Shown one piece after another: positions 21,355-27,902 of a stretch of DNA of 45,821 bases. The stretch spans positions 1 to 45,821 of the IMG/VR virus record IMGVR_UViG_3300020215_000071. One strand, written 5' to 3'. The translations under genes were made by a program, and so were the position numbers. The notes under the pieces were generated by a model. That model was not told where the DNA came from. It worked only from the letters and a program-made list of their open reading frames with translations, and did no database searches. Origin of the DNA: a virus. The stretch's first letter is position 1, and each line of letters begins with the position of its first letter.

Positions 21355-21852
21355 GTGACGCGGGAACACGTCATCGAGCTGGATGAGGAATCGCTTCGAG
21401 AGATCGAGGGGCGGCAATCCTTTGAGCGGCTGCTGGCGGACCTGAACACGGGATTCTACGCGCGCGCAACGCTGGCTGAGGCGGCGATGCGCGAGGAGAA
21501 GGAGCAGATCGAGAGCGCGCCGGTGCTGCCGGATAATGTGCTGGGCAAGCCGCGGATGGTGGTGAATGAGGCGACGTTTCACTACTGGGGGCAGCGGCTG
21601 GGTTATGAGTGCTGGGATGATGAGCAGTTTTTGCGGGAGTTCGAGCGGGATAACCCGGACTGCCGGATCAACGCGAAGAGCGCGCGGACGACAATTTTGA
21701 ACCCGTTTGGCCAGGCGGCGCGGGAGGGACTGAAGGGACCGCAGGGACAGAAGGTTTCGACGCAGGATAGCTCAGGGGCAGAGCGCCGGACTCATAATCC
21801 GGAGGCCGGGGGTTCGAATCCCTCTCCTGCAACCATAATCGCAGCGGCATGA
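21355..21852 (+). CDS. Hypothetical head protein whose frame runs through a tRNA
   Basis: A 165-residue frame starting with GTG 21355. Residues 1-118 look like a normal protein: a helical start (VIELDEESLREIEGR), then MVVNEATFHYWGQRLGYECW and an acidic helix. After residue about 122 the frame passes through an AAGGGAC block and then through the whole tRNA at 21761-21835, giving an odd end (SGAERRTHNPEAGGSNPSP). It stops at 21852, overlapping the next ATG by 4 bp. Processing of the tRNA would cut this message. The original end was probably near 21720. Confidence 0.7.
   Translation: MTREHVIELDEESLREIEGRQSFERLLADLNTGFYARATLAEAAMREEKEQIESAPVLPDNVLGKPRMVVNEATFHYWGQRLGYECWDDEQFLREFERDNPDCRINAKSARTTILNPFGQAAREGLKGPQGQKVSTQDSSGAERRTHNPEAGGSNPSPATIIAAA
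21724..21753 (+). repeat. AAGGGAC mini-repeat, locus 6
   Basis: Three (A)(A)GGGAC units spaced by two or three bases just upstream of the tRNA; elsewhere this element marks gene boundaries. Confidence 0.7.
21761..21835 (+). tRNA. tRNA with CAU anticodon, C1-A72 mismatch, encoded CCA
   Basis: A 75-nt cloverleaf: acceptor CGCAGGA against TCCTGCA with a C1-A72 mismatch, D stem GCTC/GAGC, anticodon stem CCGGA/TCCGG around CTCATAA, five-base variable loop, T stem GGGGG/CCCTC with TTCGAAT loop, A73 and CCA. The C1-A72 mismatch is a hallmark of bacterial initiator tRNA, but the three GC pairs next to the initiator anticodon loop are not present (last pair is A-T, as in tRNA-Ile2). It overlaps a coding frame on the same strand. 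Confidence 0.9.
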
Positions 21853-21929
21853 TCGTTCGAGTGCGCCAGCTGACTTATAACGGCGTCACAATCTATCAGA
21901 TTGTGGGCACACCCTGGCCGGTGAAATGA
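21849..21929 (+). CDS. Tiny coupled ORF
   Basis: A 26-residue frame (starts MIVRVRQLTYNG). Its ATG overlaps the upstream stop by 4 bp and its stop overlaps the next ATG by 4 bp. Coupling on both sides is the only evidence. Short beta-hairpin-like peptide of unknown role, or a device to hand ribosomes to the next gene. Confidence 0.45.
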   Translation: MIVRVRQLTYNGVTIYQIVGTPWPVK

Positions 21930-22642
21930 GGGAAGTTACCTTCAAGAGCGTGCTGCATGGGGTGGCGCTGCGGCTGGGGCTGGATCCGGGAGTGAATCTG
22001 CAGCCGAACAAGGCGACGGCGCTGGCGGAGTATATCAGTTCGGACTACCGCGAGGCATACGAGCTTTTTGACTGGCCGGAGGCTTACCGGAGTGAAGAGC
22101 GGACGGCGACGGGCGGAGTGATCCCGTGGACGGCGACGGAGCGGGAAGCGCTGGGGATAGTGCATAGTGTCTGGAAGGGTGATCCGCTGGCGGTGGATGG
22201 GACGCCGCCGGAGGAGGTGGCCCACATCCTGGCTGGCGGCGGGATCCAGCTGCTGGGCGACGATGCGGCGCTGACAAGTGCGTGGGTGGTTTACCGGCCG
22301 CAGGCGCCGGCGTTCTCGGCGACGGAATGGGATGATGAGGGGAGTTACGCGGTGGGGGATGTGGTGCTTTACTCCGATGGCTATTGCTACCGGAAGAAAG
22401 CTGCCGGTGAAGTGGGTGTAGCTCCCACAGTGACGAGTGTGTGGGAGCGGGTGCCGTTCCTGTATGTGCTGGCGGAGGCGGTGAAGCTGGGAGCGCGAGC
22501 GGCGGCGCTGGATGAGGAGGAGCAATTTTCGAGCGCAGAGAAGCTGCGGAAGCGGCGGAACGAGCTGCTGGAGCAGCAGGCGATGATCGTGATGAACCAA
22601 AGCGGCCGGAGTCGGCTCTACCGGAGCACGGCGGCTGTGTAA
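21926..22642 (+). CDS. Head-tail connector protein with CBM5/12-like insert
   Basis: A 238-residue protein after the capsid genes, with the helical character of a connector or adaptor (TFKSVLHGVALRLGL, YISSDYREAYELFDWPE; C-terminal helices AEAVKLGARAAALDEEEQF and KRRNELLEQQ). Between them, residues about 133-176 (WDDEGSYAVGDVVLYSDG, YCYRKK, APTVTSVWERV) have the Trp/Tyr pattern of a chitin-binding CBM5/12-type module. That insert could face the outside of the neck and bind a glycan. ATG overlaps the tiny upstream frame by 4 bp. Confidence 0.65.
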   Translation: MREVTFKSVLHGVALRLGLDPGVNLQPNKATALAEYISSDYREAYELFDWPEAYRSEERTATGGVIPWTATEREALGIVHSVWKGDPLAVDGTPPEEVAHILAGGGIQLLGDDAALTSAWVVYRPQAPAFSATEWDDEGSYAVGDVVLYSDGYCYRKKAAGEVGVAPTVTSVWERVPFLYVLAEAVKLGARAAALDEEEQFSSAEKLRKRRNELLEQQAMIVMNQSGRSRLYRSTAAV

Positions 22643-22649
22643 CAACAAC

Positions 22650-22680
22650 CAAACGACCAAAAGGACGAAAGGGACACAAG
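22650..22680 (+). repeat. AAGGGAC mini-repeat, locus 7
   Basis: An imperfect block (AACGACC, AAAAGGAC, AAAGGGAC) mixed with CCAA-rich sequence, forming the leader of the 22682 gene. Confidence 0.6.
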
Positions 22681-22681
22681 A

Positions 22682-22948
22682 ATGGCGAGGATCTCGGTAG
22701 CAACTGACGGAACCAGCTTCATTCCGGGGAGGGCTGGGAGAAAGGCGCTGGAGATTTGGAATACTGATGCGGCGAACCCGATCTTCTACAACTACGGCGA
22801 AGCGGTCAGTGAGACTGGCGCGGGTGACGCGGGGATAGAGCTGAAGGCCGGGGAGCGGCGGCTCCTGGTGGATCCGGTGGCTGGGCAGCGGCTGCAGCTG
22901 AGAGCGAAGACGGCGCCGGTGAACCTGAACTGGATCGAGGCGAAGTAA
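22682..22948 (+). CDS. Small beta-rich structural protein (paralogue A)
   Basis: An 88-residue protein without helix-forming stretches; predicted beta sandwich. It aligns with the next gene product: ISVATDGTSFIPGRAG, EIWNTDAAN, YGEAVSETG here, against similar positions there. Probably a decoration or fibre-base protein of the virion. An AAGGGAC-like leader precedes it and the next gene starts 3 bp after its stop. Confidence 0.6.
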   Translation: MARISVATDGTSFIPGRAGRKALEIWNTDAANPIFYNYGEAVSETGAGDAGIELKAGERRLLVDPVAGQRLQLRAKTAPVNLNWIEAK

Positions 22949-22950
22949 CG

Positions 22951-23241
22951 ATGCCTCGCGCGACTGTTCCAACGGACGGAAACACGCCGGCGATCGTGGC
23001 GCAGGCTGGTGCAACTTATCTGCGGATCCAGAACAACGGGACGAAGACGCTGCGCTATCGCGTCGGCAATCCTGTTTCGCTGACGGATCCGGACAAGGAG
23101 GGGTTTCGGCTGCTGCCGGGCGGCAGTGAGATCATTTACCGCGGCGGCGGGACTGGGACGCTGCCGAACCAAGCGATCTATGCGGTGGCTGAGGATGGGA
23201 GTTCGGGAAACACGCTGACCTGGGACAAGCACAACGGATGA
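22951..23241 (+). CDS. Small beta-rich structural protein (paralogue B)
   Basis: A 96-residue protein paralogous to the preceding one (ATVPTDGNTPAIVAQAG, RIQNNGTKT, YRVGNPVSLTD, LLPGGSEIIY). Function unknown; the pair probably arose by tandem duplication. Overlaps the next gene by 4 bp. Confidence 0.6.
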   Translation: MPRATVPTDGNTPAIVAQAGATYLRIQNNGTKTLRYRVGNPVSLTDPDKEGFRLLPGGSEIIYRGGGTGTLPNQAIYAVAEDGSSGNTLTWDKHNG

Positions 23242-24500
23242 GCGCTTCGCAAACTGTCCAGACTCCGCCGGACCTGAACGTTATCGCCAGTGCGGCGAGC
23301 GATCGGGTGGGGAAGGAGCCGGATTATGAGGTGTGGAGCTTCACGGAAACGCTGTTGGCGGGAGTGACGCGGTATGTGACGCACGTTCCTCGAGACTTCC
23401 AGATTGTGGATGGGATCCGGTTTTCGACGCCGGTGCGCGGGACTGGGACGGTCTACGTGATGGCGAAGATCAACGGCGCGAATCTGTTCATTGCGAACCA
23501 GGCGCTGGCGGCGGACACGCAGGTTATCCCGCTGAATCAGGTGGTGGCGGCTTACCAGAACGCGGTGATGCCGGCGGGCGCGAAGATCGAGCTTTCGATC
23601 ATCTCTGCACCGACTGACGGGAGCGGGAACATCGCCTGGAAGGGGCTGCGGATGGCGTGGCTGGGCAAGACGCCAGGTGTGAGCGCGACGAACGCGGGGC
23701 TTTGTCTGCCGCCGCTGGCGCTGTGGACGCCGGTTTTGACGGTGGATCCGGTGCTGGGGTCGGGCGGGGCGCCGCTGGCGGCGAGCTATGGGAGCGGGAT
23801 CGCTTACTGGCCGCTGAATGACACGCTGCTGGTGGTGGACAATGACAGCAACTCGATCGTCGAGATGACGACGGCGGGTGTGTATGTGCGGACGATCGCG
23901 CTGAGTGGGTTCGCGGACGTGGAAAGCGTCCACTACATCGACGGGATCACGTTCGCGATCGTGGAGGAGGATCTGCGGACGATCTGCGTGATCAACATCC
24001 CTGCGACGGGCGCGGTGACGGTGGTGAAGGGTGGGGCGAATTGGGTAAGGACGATCGCGACGGCGATAGCGGCGGGCTCGAATCTTGGGCTGGAGTGCGT
24101 GATCTATGACCTGGCGACGGATAGCTTCATCACGACGACGGAGAAGGCGGAGGCCGGGGTTTGGAACTTTTGGCGGGTGACGAATCAGACGAGCCCGACA
24201 GTAACGGCGCTGTTCAGTGTGTTCTCCGGGGTCTCGGGGATCGCGACTGACATCAGCGATCTGGCGGTGACGGCGGCGGGGACGCTGCTGGTGATCTCCG
24301 ATGAGGGAGCGACAGCGAGCGACACGCAAGGCCGGCTGGCGGAGTTCAAGCTGGATGGGCGGCTGATCCAGCAAACGAACCTGCCTGGCTTGAAGCAAGC
24401 GGAGGGCGTGGCGCTGGATCCGAGCAATCAGCGAATCTTTCTCTGCGGCGAGCGCGCCGGCGGAACGGGAATGCAACTGCAGGTGTGGCAACGACCATGA
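23238..24500 (+). CDS. Virion protein with C-terminal YjiK/SdiA-regulated-like beta-propeller
   Basis: A 420-residue protein. Residues 1-155 are a beta-rich phage-type domain (YVTHVPRDFQIVDGIRFSTP, AWKGLRMAWLGK). From about 190 to the end the sequence has the repeated pattern of the YjiK-like (SdiA-regulated) beta-propeller: LNDTLLVVDNDSNSIVEM, TIALSGFADVESVHYIDG, TFAIVEEDLRTICVINI, TLLVISDEG, AEGVALDPSNQRIFLCGE. In bacteria such propellers are exported proteins. Here it is joined to a structural domain and sits among head-neck genes, so a surface-exposed binding role is likely. Overlaps neighbours by 4 bp on both sides. Confidence 0.7.
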   Translation: MSASQTVQTPPDLNVIASAASDRVGKEPDYEVWSFTETLLAGVTRYVTHVPRDFQIVDGIRFSTPVRGTGTVYVMAKINGANLFIANQALAADTQVIPLNQVVAAYQNAVMPAGAKIELSIISAPTDGSGNIAWKGLRMAWLGKTPGVSATNAGLCLPPLALWTPVLTVDPVLGSGGAPLAASYGSGIAYWPLNDTLLVVDNDSNSIVEMTTAGVYVRTIALSGFADVESVHYIDGITFAIVEEDLRTICVINIPATGAVTVVKGGANWVRTIATAIAAGSNLGLECVIYDLATDSFITTTEKAEAGVWNFWRVTNQTSPTVTALFSVFSGVSGIATDISDLAVTAAGTLLVISDEGATASDTQGRLAEFKLDGRLIQQTNLPGLKQAEGVALDPSNQRIFLCGERAGGTGMQLQVWQRP

Positions 24501-24913
24501 TGCTGAAGTTACTGGGGTTCGGACTGATTTTTGGCGCCGCGGCGAGCATAACCGCGGACGAAGCTGGGCTGCTCAAGATGGGGAAGCCGGAGGAGTGGAC
24601 AGTGCGCGGGATCTTGAGTCTCGGCTGCTTCATACTCTACCGGGACTTGAGGCGTGAGCGGGTGGCTCGGCAGCGGGACCGGGAGAAGATGGAGGAGAAG
24701 TGGGAGCGGGCGCGGGAAGTGGAGCGCGCGCACACAGCGGAATTATCCCGCAAGCACACCGAGGCACTGAACAATCTGGCGAGTGCGATCCGGCCGTTCC
24801 AGGTGCCGGACTGGAGCCATCGGCCGATCGGGCTGCCGGACTATCCGGCGGCGCAGCCACCCCCGCCAACGAATCGAACCAACCACGACAACCACGACAA
24901 CGACCAATCATGA
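24497..24913 (+). CDS. Small membrane protein with long helix (possible holin)
   Basis: A 138-residue protein. Two hydrophobic parts, residues about 3-20 (LKLLGFGLIFGAAASI) and 38-52 (VRGILSLGCFILY), then a charged helix (residues 55-105) and a Pro/Asn/His tail. The shape fits a holin or other lysis protein, but no family was recognised. ATG overlaps the previous stop by 4 bp and the stop overlaps the next start by 4 bp. The C/A-rich tail codons double as the leader of the next gene. Confidence 0.5.
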   Translation: MMLKLLGFGLIFGAAASITADEAGLLKMGKPEEWTVRGILSLGCFILYRDLRRERVARQRDREKMEEKWERAREVERAHTAELSRKHTEALNNLASAIRPFQVPDWSHRPIGLPDYPAAQPPPPTNRTNHDNHDNDQS

Positions 24914-25260
24914 GCGAACCACTGAAGGAAACAAAGGAGCTGGTAACATTCGGCGCGAAGCTGGCGGAGGGGCTGGTGAAGGCCGGCGAGGATGGGCACA
25001 TCACGGTGGCTGACGCCGGGAAGTTTCTCACGCTGATCGACGATGCGGCGCGGGCGGTGCAGGGAATCGAGAAAGTGGGGGGCGAGCTGGCGAGCGTGGA
25101 TGAAACGTCGATGACTGAGCTGGAGCTGCTGCTGCGAGCGGAGCTGGACGACGAGATTCCGGACGGGATCTCGCGGGACATCGCGGAGGGCGGGCTGCAA
25201 ATCGCGCATGGGATCGTGCGGATCCTGGCGGGGCTGCGGCGGGCGCGGGCAACTCAGTAA
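24910..25260 (+). CDS. Conserved phage helical protein
   Basis: A 116-residue acidic protein with the start MSEPLKETKELVTFGAKLAE and helices through GHITVADAGKFLTLIDDA. I have seen this layout in phage proteins of unknown function near lysis or tail genes. CCAA/CGAC-rich leader without Shine-Dalgarno sequence. A 60-bp C/A-rich gap follows. Confidence 0.65.
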   Translation: MSEPLKETKELVTFGAKLAEGLVKAGEDGHITVADAGKFLTLIDDAARAVQGIEKVGGELASVDETSMTELELLLRAELDDEIPDGISRDIAEGGLQIAHGIVRILAGLRRARATQ

Positions 25261-25320
25261 CTCTCTCCCTGTTCGCCCCCAAAAGCGAAAGCAACCAAAC
25301 CAAACAACCAAACCAAACCA

Positions 25321-25791
25321 ATGATAGGACGAATGCGACTGACGGGATTGATGGGACTGATAGCGCTGGCGGCGACTTGTTTGCCGAGCTGCGCGACAAC
25401 GCCGGATGGCAAGAGGCGATACGCGGGGCCGCCGCTCAAGTTCACGGTGAACGTGATGGGGATCGAGGCGGGGATCACCGTCTATGAGCGAGACAGCGAC
25501 AAGGAGATTCTGCGAAAGGCGGCGGAGCAGTTCGAAAAGCTGACTTTCCGGGCGCCGAGCAAGAACCCGGTGTCGTTCGAGCTGCCGCCGATGGAGGAGC
25601 CGGCTGCGCCGTCGCCGATCAATCTGGATCCTGATGCGATCTACGTGACGGAGCGCCAGGAGTATGAATGCGGGCGTGAGCGGAGTTACACGGCCGCCGC
25701 CCGAGAGAAATTTCCGCGGCACCAGCTGTGCTCGGTGAGGCTGAATCAAGTGCCCCCCAAGCCGCCGCGGCAAACACAACACAGAGGGTAA
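25321..25791 (+). CDS. Predicted lipoprotein
   Basis: A 156-residue protein with a basic start, hydrophobic core and lipobox LPSC (Cys24), so it should be exported and lipidated. The rest is a small mixed domain and a Pro-rich, polar C terminus. In the lysis neighbourhood it could be an outer-membrane spanin partner for one of the small membrane proteins downstream, but no spanin signature confirms this. The leader is a run of CCAAA repeats (25288-25320) without a Shine-Dalgarno sequence. Confidence 0.6.
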   Translation: MIGRMRLTGLMGLIALAATCLPSCATTPDGKRRYAGPPLKFTVNVMGIEAGITVYERDSDKEILRKAAEQFEKLTFRAPSKNPVSFELPPMEEPAAPSPINLDPDAIYVTERQEYECGRERSYTAAAREKFPRHQLCSVRLNQVPPKPPRQTQHRG

Positions 25792-25797
25792 CTCCCG

Positions 25798-25890
25798 ATG
25801 CGTCTGGCCCTCACCCTGGTTTGCGGTGCGATTTTCGCGGTGATTCTCGTCGCGATTTGCTGCTCGGGGTGGGGGCTGGTCGGTCACTGA
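25798..25890 (+). CDS. Tiny membrane peptide
   Basis: A 30-residue peptide made almost wholly of one hydrophobic segment (residues 3-24, LALTLVCGAIFAVILVAI). It starts 6 bp after the lipoprotein stop and ends exactly where the next gene begins. Too short for automatic gene callers, but placement and composition support it. Possible lysis or antiholin role. Confidence 0.5.
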   Translation: MRLALTLVCGAIFAVILVAICCSGWGLVGH

Positions 25891-26031
25891 ATGATGTTTG
25901 GGCCGATAGAGACGGAAGCATGGGCGCGGCGGCGTGAGGAACGCCGGCGGCAGCGGTGGGGCTGCGTGGGCGCGCTGGTGTTTCTGATCTTTGCGGCGGT
26001 GGCGGTGGTGAGCGCGCTGTTGAAAGCATGA
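25891..26031 (+). CDS. Small membrane protein
   Basis: A 46-residue peptide: a basic amphipathic start (EAWARRREERRRQRW) then one transmembrane segment (residues 25-44, CVGALVFLIFAAVAVVSALL). It begins directly after the previous stop and overlaps the glycosyltransferase start by 4 bp. Orientation should be N-in. Could belong to a lysis cassette with the two preceding genes. Confidence 0.55.
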   Translation: MMFGPIETEAWARRREERRRQRWGCVGALVFLIFAAVAVVSALLKA

Positions 26032-27098
26032 GGCGCGGAGCGGAACCAGAGAGCAAAGGCCAGACGGTGGCGCCGGTGCGGCGGCTGCGTGTGGCGTTTG
26101 TGGCGCCGGGGATGGGAATCGGTGGAGCGGAGCGATGGGTGCTGGCGTTGTGCCGGCATTTCTCGGCCGCGATCGAGGTGGTGGCGATCTTCACGGAGGA
26201 TCGCGATGGGCCACTGGCGGGCGAAGCGAAGCGCTTTGCTCCACTGCTGCCTTACTCGGCGGTGAGGCACACGGCGTTCGATGTGCTGCTGGCGTGGGGC
26301 TGCCCGCAGCTGGCGGAGGTGGTGCCGATGCCGCTGCGCGAGCGGACGGTGGCGGTGAGTCACGGCTCGCCGGAACTGAAGTGGAGCCAGGAGACTTGCG
26401 CGGGAATGGCGAAGGCTGCGGCGCACCTGACGGCGGTGAGCAGACAGGCGGTGGGATCGTGGCCGCGGAAGCGGCAAAAGCAGGTGACGGTGCTGCCGAA
26501 CGGCGCGGAGATCGAGCGGTGTGTGCCGCGCCGCGGCCGTGAGGAGATGCGGCGGGCGTTGGGGATCGGCACCAATGAGAAGGTGGCGCTGTATCTCGGG
26601 CGGCTGGCTCCGGAGAAGCGGCCCTGGATCATGGGACGGATGGCTGATTATCTGCCGGATGACTGGCGGGTGATCGTCTGTGGACCGATAACAACGCAAT
26701 GGTGGGGTGAGTGGGATCACAACCCGCAAGTGTGGGGACCAAAGGTGACATTGCTGCCGCCGGTGGATCATCCCGGCGACTTACTGGCTGCGGCTGATGT
26801 GTTTGTTTTGCCGAGCGAGACGGAAGGATTTCCGCTGGCGCTGACTGAGGCGTGGCTGGCCGGGATCCCGGTGGTGTGCGCGGATTGGCCGACGATGAAG
26901 GATCTGACGGCGCAGCACGGGCACCTGGCGCAGGTGCTGCCGGTGAATGCGCCGGCGTGTGACTATGCGGTGGCGGTGGAGCGTGCAGTGGAGCTGACGG
27001 AAACGGCGGCGCACGCGCGGCGAGTGGCGTGGGAGCACTACACAGCCGGCGCGATGGCGCAGCGGTGGGAAAGCTATCTCGGGAGGATCGCGGCATGA
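26028..27098 (+). CDS. Glycosyltransferase, GT4 family (GT-B fold)
   Basis: A 356-residue enzyme that would transfer a sugar from a nucleotide donor. Typical GT4 blocks: VAPGMGIGGAERWVLAL near residue 25 (glycine loop), TAVSRQ near 142, VLPNGAEIER near 157, ALYLGRLAPEKRP near 186 and the donor site VLPSETEGFPLALTEAWLAG near 260-280 with the E-x7-E motif. Acceptor unknown. It is in a row of 4-bp overlaps with a small membrane gene upstream and the amidase downstream, so it is expressed late. It may modify a host surface glycan, a virion protein, or block superinfection. Confidence 0.9.
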   Translation: MRRGAEPESKGQTVAPVRRLRVAFVAPGMGIGGAERWVLALCRHFSAAIEVVAIFTEDRDGPLAGEAKRFAPLLPYSAVRHTAFDVLLAWGCPQLAEVVPMPLRERTVAVSHGSPELKWSQETCAGMAKAAAHLTAVSRQAVGSWPRKRQKQVTVLPNGAEIERCVPRRGREEMRRALGIGTNEKVALYLGRLAPEKRPWIMGRMADYLPDDWRVIVCGPITTQWWGEWDHNPQVWGPKVTLLPPVDHPGDLLAAADVFVLPSETEGFPLALTEAWLAGIPVVCADWPTMKDLTAQHGHLAQVLPVNAPACDYAVAVERAVELTETAAHARRVAWEHYTAGAMAQRWESYLGRIAA

Positions 27099-27736
27099 AT
27101 TTCACGATCGATGAGAACCATCGGCTCTTGTTGGACGGCAAGCCGGTGGCATTCCGGCAGACGCCGAATGTGGGCGGGGAGATGCCGGTGCGGCGGTTCC
27201 TGGTGCAACATTTCACCGCTGGGGCGAGCGCGAGTTCAGCGATCGACTGGCTGTGTGATCCTGAGAGCAAAGCCTCGGCGCACCTCGTGATCGCGCGAGA
27301 TGGGACGGTGACTCAGCTGGCGCCCTTCAACCGGGTGACGTGGCACGCGGGGCGGAGTGAGTGGACGCACTTCGGGCGGAAGTTTGTCGGGCTCAATGCG
27401 TGCTCGATCGGGATCGAGTTTGACAATGCGGGCCGGCTGCATGCGAACCCTGGCGGCGGATGGAAGACGAGCTGGGGGAAACTGGTGCCGAGCCATGAAG
27501 TGCACCTGGCACGGCACAAGCACGGCGGGCCGGCGTGTGGGTGGCACCGCTACACTGACGGGCAACTTACTGTCGGGCTGCTGGTGTCTCGGGCACTGGT
27601 GGAGCGCTACAACCTCGATGCGGTGCTGGGACACGAAGACATCGCGCCGCGGCGGAAGGACGATCCAGGACCGGCCTTTCCGATGGAACGATTTCAGCGG
27701 CTCATCCTGGAGGCGCGCAACGCGGCAACACGCTAA
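27095..27736 (+). CDS. Endolysin: N-acetylmuramoyl-L-alanine amidase (AmpD-like, Amidase_2)
   Basis: A 213-residue zinc amidase that cuts the bond between N-acetylmuramic acid and the stem peptide in peptidoglycan. AmpD-like active site: H39 in QHFTAG, E108 in SIGIEFDN, H180 in GHEDIAP, with K188 and D190 in RRKDDPGP; spacing matches AmpD. WHAGRSEW near 83 is also typical. No signal peptide, so a holin is needed for release; candidates lie at 24497-26031. Overlaps the glycosyltransferase by 4 bp. Confidence 0.92.
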   Translation: MNFTIDENHRLLLDGKPVAFRQTPNVGGEMPVRRFLVQHFTAGASASSAIDWLCDPESKASAHLVIARDGTVTQLAPFNRVTWHAGRSEWTHFGRKFVGLNACSIGIEFDNAGRLHANPGGGWKTSWGKLVPSHEVHLARHKHGGPACGWHRYTDGQLTVGLLVSRALVERYNLDAVLGHEDIAPRRKDDPGPAFPMERFQRLILEARNAATR

Positions 27737-27898
27737 ATGGGACACGCCTACATACTGCCGCCGACCGATCCGCCGGTGCTGATCAAGAACGTGATCACGC
27801 CGCCGGCCGGGTGGAGTGGGGGGTCGCCGAGTGAGGATCTGACGGATTTCGACTCTGAGGCGCTGACTGATTTCGACACCCAAACCCTACAAGCATAA
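27737..27898 (+). CDS. Small hypothetical protein before tail adhesin
   Basis: A 53-residue Pro- and Asp-rich protein (starts MGHAYILPPTDPP; ends with a duplicated LTDFDSEA/LTDFDTQT). Its start touches the amidase stop. The duplicated acidic tail and location before a tail adhesin hint at a small structural adaptor. Function unknown. Confidence 0.55.
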   Translation: MGHAYILPPTDPPVLIKNVITPPAGWSGGSPSEDLTDFDSEALTDFDTQTLQA

Positions 27899-27902
27899 CC
27901 AC

